DNA of 29,603 nt, taken from positions 1 to 29,603 of the forward strand of contig JBNKWA010000056.1 of the NCBI GenBank assembly GCA_050299555.1. Direction: 5' to 3'. This stretch comes from JBNKWA01 sp050299555 (GTDB lineage Bacteria; Pseudomonadota; Alphaproteobacteria; Rhodobacterales; Rhodobacteraceae). Position 1 is the stretch's first letter. Every line of letters begins with the position of its first letter. A program made the translations under genes and the position numbers. Below are positions 15,440 to 22,061 of the stretch, piece after piece. The notes below the pieces were generated by a model. The model made no database searches and was not told where the DNA came from. It saw only the letters and a program-made list of their open reading frames with translations.

Positions 15440-16759
15440 ATGCCCGCCGACAAGAAGCTTTTCGTTCGCACCAATGGCTGTCAGATGAACGTCTATGACA
15501 GCGAGCGCATGGCCGGTGCGATGGCCGGCGAGGGCTATGCCGTCACCGACGATCCGGCGGCGGCGGACCTGATCCTGCTCAACACCTGCCATATCCGCGA
15601 GAAGGCGTCGGAGAAGGTGTTTTCCGAGATCGGCCGGCTGAAGGCGCTGAAGGCGGCGCGGCCGGGGGTGATGATCGGCGTCGCCGGCTGTGTCGCCCAG
15701 GCTGAGGGCGCCGAGATCATGGAGCGTGCCCCGGCGGTGGACCTGGTGGTGGGGCCGCAGGCCTATCACCGGTTGCCGGCGATGGTGGCGCGGGTGGCGG
15801 CGGGCGAGCGGGCGCTGGACACCGTGTTCCCGGCCGAGGACAAGTTCGAGCACCTGCCGCAGCCCGCCCGGCGTGCCTCGCCGACGGCGTTCCTGACCGT
15901 GCAGGAGGGCTGCGACAAGTTCTGCGCCTTCTGCGTGGTGCCCTATACGCGCGGCGCCGAGGTCAGCCGGCCGGCGGCGCGGCTCTTGGAGGTAGCGGGT
16001 GCGCTGGTGTCGCGCTGCGTGGCCGAGGCCACGCTTGTGGGCCAGAACGTCAACGCCTATCACGGGCCGGGGCCCGACGGCGACGACTGGTCGCTGGCAC
16101 GGCTGATCCGGGCCATGGCCGGGATCGAGGGGCTGGAACGCATCCGCTATACCACCAGCCATCCGAGCGACATGGGCGACGACCTGATCGCCGCCCATGC
16201 CGAGGTGGCCAAGCTGATGCCGTACCTGCACCTGCCGGTGCAGTCGGGCTCGGACCGGGTGCTGAAGGCGATGAACCGGCGGCACAGTGCCGACGACTAT
16301 CTGCGGCTGATCGAGCGCGTCCGCGCCGCGCGCCCCGATATCGCGCTGTCGGGGGATTTCATCGTCGGCTTTCCGGGCGAGACCGAGGCTGATTTCGAGG
16401 CGACGCTGTCGCTGGTCCGCCAGGTCGGTTACGCGGCGGCCTATTCGTTCAAGTATTCGCCCCGTCCGGGCACCCCGGCGGCCGAGCGGCCGCAGGTGCC
16501 GGACGACGTGGCGGCCGAGCGGCTGCAGCGGCTGCAGGGGCTGATCACCGAACAGCAGCGGTCGTTCCAGGCCAGCATGGTCGGGCGGACGTTGCCGGTG
16601 CTGCTGGAAAGGCCCGGCCGGATGCCGGGGCAGATGGTGGGCAAGTCGCCGCATCTGCTGGCGGTGCATCTCGACGCCGGCGAGGCCGAGGCCGGCCGGG
16701 TCATGGACGTGCGGATCGTCGCCGCCAACCCGAACTCACTGGCCGGCGTCGCCGCGTAA
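15440..16759 (+). CDS. miaB: tRNA-2-methylthio-N6-dimethylallyladenosine synthase MiaB
   Basis: A 439-residue radical-SAM methylthiotransferase that adds the 2-methylthio group to i6A37 of tRNAs reading U-starting codons. The UPF0004 domain supplies the auxiliary cluster cysteines Cys14 (TNGCQMN), Cys50 (NTCHIREKA) and Cys84 (VAGCVAQ). The radical-SAM cluster is Cys158, Cys162 and Cys165 in EGCDKFCAFCVVPYTRG, where the VPYTRG ending is typical of MiaB. The central barrel carries HLPVQSGSD and the C-terminal TRAM domain covers about 375-436. ATG 15440 lacks a strong ribosome site. It leads the phoH-ybeY-corC-lnt block, but a 190-bp gap separates it from phoH. Confidence 0.97.
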   Translation: MPADKKLFVRTNGCQMNVYDSERMAGAMAGEGYAVTDDPAAADLILLNTCHIREKASEKVFSEIGRLKALKAARPGVMIGVAGCVAQAEGAEIMERAPAVDLVVGPQAYHRLPAMVARVAAGERALDTVFPAEDKFEHLPQPARRASPTAFLTVQEGCDKFCAFCVVPYTRGAEVSRPAARLLEVAGALVSRCVAEATLVGQNVNAYHGPGPDGDDWSLARLIRAMAGIEGLERIRYTTSHPSDMGDDLIAAHAEVAKLMPYLHLPVQSGSDRVLKAMNRRHSADDYLRLIERVRAARPDIALSGDFIVGFPGETEADFEATLSLVRQVGYAAAYSFKYSPRPGTPAAERPQVPDDVAAERLQRLQGLITEQQRSFQASMVGRTLPVLLERPGRMPGQMVGKSPHLLAVHLDAGEAEAGRVMDVRIVAANPNSLAGVAA

Positions 16760-16815
16760 GTCGCTCGGCGCTGGTCACCGGCCAGATCCTGACCATCGGC
16801 GGCGCCTCGCCCTAG
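16759..16815 (+). pseudogene. C-terminal remnant of a short-chain dehydrogenase
   Basis: Directly after the miaB stop, in another frame, the DNA reads SALVTGQILTIGGASP and then TAG. VTGQxLxIGG is the standard C-terminal end of SDR oxidoreductases. Upstream this frame runs into miaB, so only about 16-18 codons of the presumed gene survive. It suggests that an SDR gene once sat here and was deleted, or a chance resemblance over a short stretch. Confidence 0.4.
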
Positions 16816-16950
16816 GGGTGCGCGGGCGCGCGCGTGACCGTGCGCCGCAACCACAAGCGGTCTTGGCGCTTGCGCCGGCGGGGTGGCTCGGGCACGATTG
16901 GAATCGGAGCAGCATCGCGGCCAACCGCCGCGCCATCCGATGGAGACAGC

Positions 16951-17982
16951 TTGGCGTCACCTGCCGAAGACCAATCGCCGATCGCTACAGCCATCGCCGG
17001 TGACGACGTGCATCTCGCCTTCCCCGACAATCGCCTGCTGATCGACCTGTGCGGCGAGCACGACCGGCATCTTGCGATGATCGAGCAGGCGCTGGGGGTG
17101 GCCATCAACCGGCGCGGCAACGAGCTGGCCGTTTCCGGTGCGGCCGAGGATACCCGCCGCGCCGCCGATGTGCTGGGCGGGCTCTACGAGCGGCTGGAGC
17201 GCGGCCGGGCCGTCGACGTTGGCGAGGTTCAGGGTGCCATCCGCATGGGCGGCGAGGCCGGGGCGCCGGTGACCCCGCCCGATGACGGCGACCAGCTGGA
17301 GATGTTTCGCGGCGGCGATGTCGAGATCCGCACCCGCCGCAAGGTGGTCGAGCCGCGTTCGCCGGCGCAGAAGACCTATGTGAAGAACCTGTTCACCCGC
17401 GAGCTGGTCTTCGGCTTCGGCCCCGCCGGGACCGGCAAGACCTATCTGGCGGTGGCGGCGGCGGTGTCGATGTTCATCGAGGGCCGGGTCGACCGCATCG
17501 TGCTGTCGCGGCCGGCGGTGGAGGCGGGCGAGCGGCTGGGCTTCCTGCCCGGCGACATGAAGGAGAAGGTCGATCCTTACATGCAGCCGCTCTATGACGC
17601 GCTGAATGACTTCCTGCCGGCCAAGCAGGTGCAGCGGCTGATCGAGGAAAAGCAGATCGAGATCGCGCCGCTGGCGTTCATGCGCGGCCGCACGCTGAGC
17701 CATGCCTTCGTGGTGCTGGACGAGGCGCAGAACGCCACCTCGATGCAGATGCGGATGTTCCTGACCCGGCTCGGCAACGGCTCGCGCATGGCGATCACCG
17801 GCGACATGACCCAGATCGACCTGCCCAAGGGCGCGGTCTCGGGCCTGGTCGAGGCCGAGCGGGTGCTGCGCGGTGTCGACGGGATCGCGTTTTCGCGCTT
17901 CGGGTCGGCGGACGTTGTGCGCCACCCGATGGTGGCGCGGATCATCGACGCCTATGAGGCCAATGCCGGAAACGACATCTGA
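16951..17982 (+). CDS. phoH: PhoH-family ATPase (YbeZ)
   Basis: A 343-residue protein. It has a KH-like N-terminal region (HLAFPDNRLLIDLCGEHD, ALGVAINRRGNELAVSG), then the PhoH P-loop ATPase domain with Walker A GPAGTGKT (157-164), VLSRPAVEAGERLGFLPGD, and Walker B VVLDEAQN (Asp257). YbeZ proteins work with the endoribonuclease YbeY in rRNA maturation and ribosome quality control. The start is taken as TTG 16951, which has GGAG 5 nt upstream and gives the usual length; an upstream GTG at 16834 would add 39 Arg/Gly/Ala-rich residues that look unlike the family. The stop overlaps ybeY by 20 bp, so the two are coupled. Confidence 0.93.
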   Translation: MASPAEDQSPIATAIAGDDVHLAFPDNRLLIDLCGEHDRHLAMIEQALGVAINRRGNELAVSGAAEDTRRAADVLGGLYERLERGRAVDVGEVQGAIRMGGEAGAPVTPPDDGDQLEMFRGGDVEIRTRRKVVEPRSPAQKTYVKNLFTRELVFGFGPAGTGKTYLAVAAAVSMFIEGRVDRIVLSRPAVEAGERLGFLPGDMKEKVDPYMQPLYDALNDFLPAKQVQRLIEEKQIEIAPLAFMRGRTLSHAFVVLDEAQNATSMQMRMFLTRLGNGSRMAITGDMTQIDLPKGAVSGLVEAERVLRGVDGIAFSRFGSADVVRHPMVARIIDAYEANAGNDI

Positions 17983-18475
17983 CCCCCGGGCCACGGTCGA
18001 GACGGTGATCGCCGATCCGCGTTGGGCGGCCTTCGGGCTGCCGGCGCTGGCCGAGACCGCGGCCGGGATGGCGCTGGCCGAAGCGGGGCTTGCCGGCGAC
18101 GCCTGGGAGATCGGCCTGCTGGGCTGCGACGATGCCGAGATGGCGCGGCTGAACGGCGATTTCCGCGACCGGCCGCAGCCCACCAACGTGCTTTCCTGGC
18201 CGTCGGCGGAACTGGGCCCGGACGGGCCGGGCGGGGTTCCGCTGGCGCCCGATGCGGCCGACGGCTTTCTCGGCGACATCGCGCTGGCCTGGGAGACCAC
18301 CATGCGGGAAGCCGAGGCGGGCGGAATTCCGCCCCGCGATCATGCCTTGCATCTGATGGTTCATGCAGTGTTGCATCTTTTGGGCTATGATCACGACACT
18401 GAGGAAGATGCGCAACGTATGGAGGCGCTTGAGGTGTCGGCCCTTGCCAGGCTGGGCATCGCGAACCCATATTAG
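17963..18475 (+). CDS. ybeY: Endoribonuclease YbeY
   Basis: A 170-residue metal-dependent endoribonuclease required for 16S rRNA 3'-end maturation and 70S quality control. The zinc motif H-x3-H-x5-H is intact: His134, His138 and His144 in HAVLHLLGYDH. The conserved FRDRPQPTNVLSWP segment (about 67-80) and FLGDIALAWE precede it. ATG 17963 lies inside the end of phoH (20-bp overlap); an in-frame ATG at 17954 is the alternative. Placement after phoH and before a CorC-like gene is the widespread proteobacterial order. Confidence 0.96.
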   Translation: MPETTSDPRATVETVIADPRWAAFGLPALAETAAGMALAEAGLAGDAWEIGLLGCDDAEMARLNGDFRDRPQPTNVLSWPSAELGPDGPGGVPLAPDAADGFLGDIALAWETTMREAEAGGIPPRDHALHLMVHAVLHLLGYDHDTEEDAQRMEALEVSALARLGIANPY

Positions 18476-18517
18476 CGAATTGGGGCCCCGTGCGGGCCTC
18501 TGATTGGACCGGGAGCC

Positions 18518-19438
18518 ATGGGCGAAAGTATCGAGGGATCACCTGAGGCGGCGCGGGGCGCGCCGGACGAAGGGTCCGACCATTTCAGAAAAGCGGTCAG
18601 TTTCATCGACAGTCTTCTGCGCGGGCGCCCCAGGGGCGATGCCGCCGCGCCGGCCGCCGGCGGCGAGGCCGAGACTGCCGCGGCCCGCAAGGGCGCCGAC
18701 GACATGCTCATCAACATCCGCCGGATGCGCACGATGCGGGTCGAGGACATCGCCGTGCCGCGGGCGGATATCGTGGCGGTGCCCGACAACGCCACGCTGG
18801 ACGAGGTCGTCGCCGTCTTCCGCGACAGCGCCATGACCCGGGTGCCGGTCTATTCCGAGACCCTCGACAACCCGGTGGGGCTGATCCACTTCAAGGACCT
18901 GGCGCTGCAGCACGGCTTTGGCAACGCCGGGGCGGAGTTCGAGCTGCAGGCGCTGCTGAGGCCGCTGCTGTTCGCACCGCCGTCGATGCCGATTGGCGTG
19001 CTGTTGCAGAAGATGCAGGCGGCGCGCATCCACATGGCACTGGTGATCGACGAATATGGCGGCGTCGACGGGCTGGCCACGATCGAGGACGTGGTCGAGC
19101 AGATCGTCGGTGACATTGCCGACGAGCACGATCTGGACGAGGGCGCGCTCTGGGCCGAGGAGGCGCCGGATGTCTATCTCGCCCAGTCGCGGGCACCGCT
19201 GGAGGAGTTCGAGGCGGCGGCCGGGGTCGACCTCGGTTTCGATGACCTCGAGGACGGCGACCTGGAGACGTTGGGCGGGCTCGCCTCGATGCTGGCCGGG
19301 CGGGTGCCGGCGCGAGGCGAGGTGATCGTGCATCCCCACGGCCACGAGTTGGAGGTGGTCGATGCCGACCCGCGCCGGGTCAAGCGGCTGCGGGTCCGCC
19401 TGCACCGCCGCGGCGCCCTCGACCGCGCCGCCGAATAG
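18518..19438 (+). CDS. CorC/TlyC-family protein with two CBS domains
   Basis: A 306-residue cytoplasmic protein without membrane helices, so it matches the short CorC (YbeX) type rather than the membrane-anchored haemolysin-like type. Two CBS modules are visible: about 72-130 (VEDIAVPRADIVAVP, MTRVPVYSETLDNPVGLIHF) and about 145-200 (MALVIDEYGGVDGLATIEDV). A CorC_HlyC domain follows at about 215-300, ending VKRLRVRLHRR. E. coli CorC is linked to magnesium/cobalt efflux, and YbeX has also been linked to ribosome assembly. ATG 18518 has GGGAG close upstream. The 42-bp gap after ybeY contains a small GC-rich hairpin; lnt begins 8 bp downstream. Confidence 0.92.
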   Translation: MGESIEGSPEAARGAPDEGSDHFRKAVSFIDSLLRGRPRGDAAAPAAGGEAETAAARKGADDMLINIRRMRTMRVEDIAVPRADIVAVPDNATLDEVVAVFRDSAMTRVPVYSETLDNPVGLIHFKDLALQHGFGNAGAEFELQALLRPLLFAPPSMPIGVLLQKMQAARIHMALVIDEYGGVDGLATIEDVVEQIVGDIADEHDLDEGALWAEEAPDVYLAQSRAPLEEFEAAAGVDLGFDDLEDGDLETLGGLASMLAGRVPARGEVIVHPHGHELEVVDADPRRVKRLRVRLHRRGALDRAAE

Positions 19439-19446
19439 CGGGGCGG

Positions 19447-20997
19447 GTGCTGTCCATCACATGGGCCGAAAGCTGGGTCGGGCCGGCCGCCGGGCGCTGG
19501 CGGCATCGTGCCGTTGCCCTGGCGGCGGGCGCGGCGGCGGCGGCGGCGCAGGCCCCGCTTGGGCTGTGGCCGGCGATGGTCGCCGCGCTGCCGGTGGCGG
19601 TGGCGCTGTGGCTGCGGGCGCCGGGCGCCCGGGCCGCCTTCGGCATCGGCTGGTGGGTCGGGCTGGGATACTTCGCCGCGGCGCTGTTCTGGATCGTCGA
19701 GCCGTTCCTGGTTGATCCGGTCCGCCACGGCTGGATGGCGCCGTTTGCACTGCCGCTGATGGCCGGCGGGCTGGCCCTGTTCTGGGCCGCCGGATTTGCG
19801 CTCGCCCAGGCGCTGGCGCCAATGCCGGCGCTGGCCCCGGTGCTGGCGGGCGGCCGCGGGCGCCTGCCGCGGGCGCTGGTGCTGGCCGGCTGCTGGACGC
19901 TGGCCGAATACGCCCGCGGTCACCTGCTGACCGGCTTTCCCTGGGCGATGCCCGGCTATGGCCTGATCGACACGCCATTCCTTCGGCTGGCGGCCTTCAT
20001 CGGCCCCCACGGGCTGAACCTGGCGCTGTTCGTGGTAGCGGCGCTGCTGGCTGGTCTGGCGGGCTGGGGCGGACGCCTGACGGTCCTGGCCGGATGCGGC
20101 CTGGCGGCGCTGGGGCTGGCGGCGCTGGCCCGCCCCGAGGTGGCGGATACCGGTATCGTGGTGCGGGTGGTCCAGCCGAACGCCCGGCAGGACCAGAAGT
20201 GGCAGCCGGGCATGGTGCAGCTGTTCTACGACCGGCTGATCGCCGAGACGGCGGCGCCGGCAGGTCGCGCGCCGGATCTGGTGATCTGGCCCGAGACCGC
20301 GGTGCCATTCCTGCTTGGCGACCGGCCCGACCTCGAGGCCGAGATGTCGGCCGCGGCGGGCGGTGCGCCGCTGGTGGCCGGGATCCGCCGGCTGGACGAT
20401 GACCGGCGCTGGTTCAACGCGCTGGCGGCGCTGTCGCCGGGGGGCGAGGTCGTGGTGCTGCACGACAAGCATCACCTGACGCCCTTTGGCGAGTACATGC
20501 CGCTGCGCGATCTGTCGCGTCGGCTGGGGCTGGAGGCGCTGGCGGCCGCCATGCCCGAGGGGTTCACGCCCGGGGCGCCGCCCACGGTACGCACGCTGGC
20601 GGGGCTGCCACCGTTCCTGCCGCTGATCTGCTACGAGATGATCTTCCCGGCCGAGGTCCGGCGGGCCGCGCCCGGTGCGCGCTGGATCATGCACGTGACC
20701 AACGATGCCTGGTTCGGCGGCATCGCCGGGCCACAGCAGCATCTGGCCCAGGCGCGGGCGCGGGCGGCGGAGCTGGGCCTGCCGGTGATCCGGGCGGCCA
20801 ATACCGGGATCTCGGCGGTGATCGGCCCGGACGGCACGGTGCTGGCGGCGCTCGGCCTCGGCGTCGCGGGCCATCTCGACCAGGCGTTGCCGGCGGCCTA
20901 CCCGCCCACCGCCTACGCCCGGGCCGGTGATCTGCCGGCGGTCATGGCGATGCTGCTGGCGGCGGCGGCTGGCGCGATGCTGGCCCGGCGGGGGTGA
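19447..20997 (+). CDS. lnt: Apolipoprotein N-acyltransferase
   Basis: A 516-residue inner-membrane enzyme that attaches the third acyl chain to the N-terminal Cys of lipoproteins. The N-terminal 230 residues hold about seven hydrophobic helices; the periplasmic part is a nitrilase-like (C-N hydrolase) domain. The catalytic triad is visible: Glu283 in WPETAVPF, Lys341 in HDKHHLTPFGEY, and Cys395 in LICYEMIFP. A final helix (about 497-513) closes the protein. GTG 19447 is the start, 8 bp after corC, with a GGGGCGGG stretch in between. In many Rhodobacterales metK follows lnt, but here the next gene is trmB. Confidence 0.97.
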   Translation: MLSITWAESWVGPAAGRWRHRAVALAAGAAAAAAQAPLGLWPAMVAALPVAVALWLRAPGARAAFGIGWWVGLGYFAAALFWIVEPFLVDPVRHGWMAPFALPLMAGGLALFWAAGFALAQALAPMPALAPVLAGGRGRLPRALVLAGCWTLAEYARGHLLTGFPWAMPGYGLIDTPFLRLAAFIGPHGLNLALFVVAALLAGLAGWGGRLTVLAGCGLAALGLAALARPEVADTGIVVRVVQPNARQDQKWQPGMVQLFYDRLIAETAAPAGRAPDLVIWPETAVPFLLGDRPDLEAEMSAAAGGAPLVAGIRRLDDDRRWFNALAALSPGGEVVVLHDKHHLTPFGEYMPLRDLSRRLGLEALAAAMPEGFTPGAPPTVRTLAGLPPFLPLICYEMIFPAEVRRAAPGARWIMHVTNDAWFGGIAGPQQHLAQARARAAELGLPVIRAANTGISAVIGPDGTVLAALGLGVAGHLDQALPAAYPPTAYARAGDLPAVMAMLLAAAAGAMLARRG

Positions 20998-21078
20998 CCC
21001 GGGACAGGTGTGTTGCCAGGGCCCGTGTTGGTGCGGCTTCGCGGCGGGCATTTGCATCGTCGCGGGCGCGCTGCTAGA

Positions 21079-21094
21079 CCGAAATCCGTTTCGG
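21079..21094. repeat. CCGAAA/TTTCGG hairpin in lnt-trmB gap
   Basis: Six-bp arms CCGAAA and TTTCGG enclose a 4-nt loop, flanked by CTAG on the left and GGACCGGATC on the right. CTAG next to a CCGAAA...TTTCGG palindrome is the look of dispersed palindromic repeats in alphaproteobacteria. It may instead be an lnt transcript-end structure. Confidence 0.4.
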
Positions 21095-21169
21095 ACCGGA
21101 TCAGCTTGAAGCGGGATTAGGGTCCAGATTCAACAGCTTGAGGCGCCATCCGCGGGGGGAAGGCAGCAG

Positions 21170-21985
21170 ATGCGCGGGAAGGATGACGGTGCGGCCCCGG
21201 GCGGCGCCGCGGCGCGGCGGCGGCCGAGGGCGTTTCACGGGCGACGCCGGGGAAAGCGGCTGGGGCCGGCGCGGCTCGCGCTGCTGGGAGCGCCACTGGC
21301 GGCGCTGCGGGTGCCCGGCCTGGCGGTGGCCGGTCTGCCGGCGCCGGAATCGAACCTGGCCGATCCCGACCGGCCCCGCGGCGACGGGACCGGCGCTGCG
21401 GCGTGCGATGGGTTGGCGGCGGGCGCCGTGCGGATCGAGCCCGAGGCCATCTTTGGCAATGCCGGGCCGGTCTGGCTCGAGATCGGCTTTGGGGCCGGTG
21501 AGCACCTGCTGGCAGAGGCGGATCGCAACCCGGGTGTGAACCTCATCGGGTGCGAGCCTTTCGTCAACGGCGTGGCGGCGCTGATGGCGCAGCTGGCGGC
21601 CCGGCCCCGGCCCAACATCCGCATCCACCCGGGCGATGCCCTGGATGTGGTGGCGGCATTGCCGGCCCGGTCGCTGCAGCGGGTGTTTCTGCTCTACCCC
21701 GATCCCTGGCCGAAAGCCCGGCACCACAAGCGCCGCTTCGTCAGTGCCGGCAACCTGACGGCACTGGCGCGGGTCATGGCGGCCGGGGCCGAGCTGCGAA
21801 TTGCCAGCGATGTGGCCGACTATGCCGAGGCCGCGATGGAGGTGCTCTCCGCGCATCCCGGATTTGCACCCGTGCAGTCGGGCGCGAGCGAGGTCGCCTG
21901 GACCGGCTGGACCTCGACCCGCTACGAGCGCAAGGCGATCAAGGCGGGGCGCCGGCCGCGCTACCTCACCTGGCGGCGGGGGTAG
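21170..21985 (+). CDS. trmB: tRNA (guanine-N7-)-methyltransferase
   Basis: A 271-residue SAM-dependent enzyme that makes m7G46 in tRNA variable loops. Motifs: the basic N-terminal RPRAFHGRRRGKRLGPARLALL, SAM-binding EIGFGAGEHLLAEA (about 104-117), LIGCEPFVNGVAAL, the signature FLLYPDPWPKARHHKRRF (173-190), and the C-terminal TSTRYERKAIKAGR. It is longer than usual: about 60 residues lie between the basic N-terminus and the SAM motif, including an Asp/Gly/Ala-rich stretch (about 60-85), roughly 25-30 more than in typical homologues. ATG 21170 has GGAAGG 6 nt upstream. It is separated from lnt by 172 bp and converges on the chemoreceptor gene. Confidence 0.93.
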   Translation: MRGKDDGAAPGGAAARRRPRAFHGRRRGKRLGPARLALLGAPLAALRVPGLAVAGLPAPESNLADPDRPRGDGTGAAACDGLAAGAVRIEPEAIFGNAGPVWLEIGFGAGEHLLAEADRNPGVNLIGCEPFVNGVAALMAQLAARPRPNIRIHPGDALDVVAALPARSLQRVFLLYPDPWPKARHHKRRFVSAGNLTALARVMAAGAELRIASDVADYAEAAMEVLSAHPGFAPVQSGASEVAWTGWTSTRYERKAIKAGRRPRYLTWRRG

Positions 21986-22061
21986 TGGGTGCGGCCGGAG
22001 CGCAGCGGTTACCGGCGGACCGGGATGCGGTCGAAGCCTCCGGTTTGAAGCCCGTCCTCGT

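Noticed and set aside
19174..21057. 627-residue minus-strand open frame
   Set aside because: Antisense to lnt and the end of the CorC-like gene; Arg/Gln/Pro/His-rich, no motif, and lnt has its full catalytic triad.
20998..21169. SAM/SAH riboswitch in the lnt-trmB gap
   Set aside because: Considered because metK usually follows lnt with such a riboswitch. I could not recognise its conserved core by eye, and the gene that follows is trmB.
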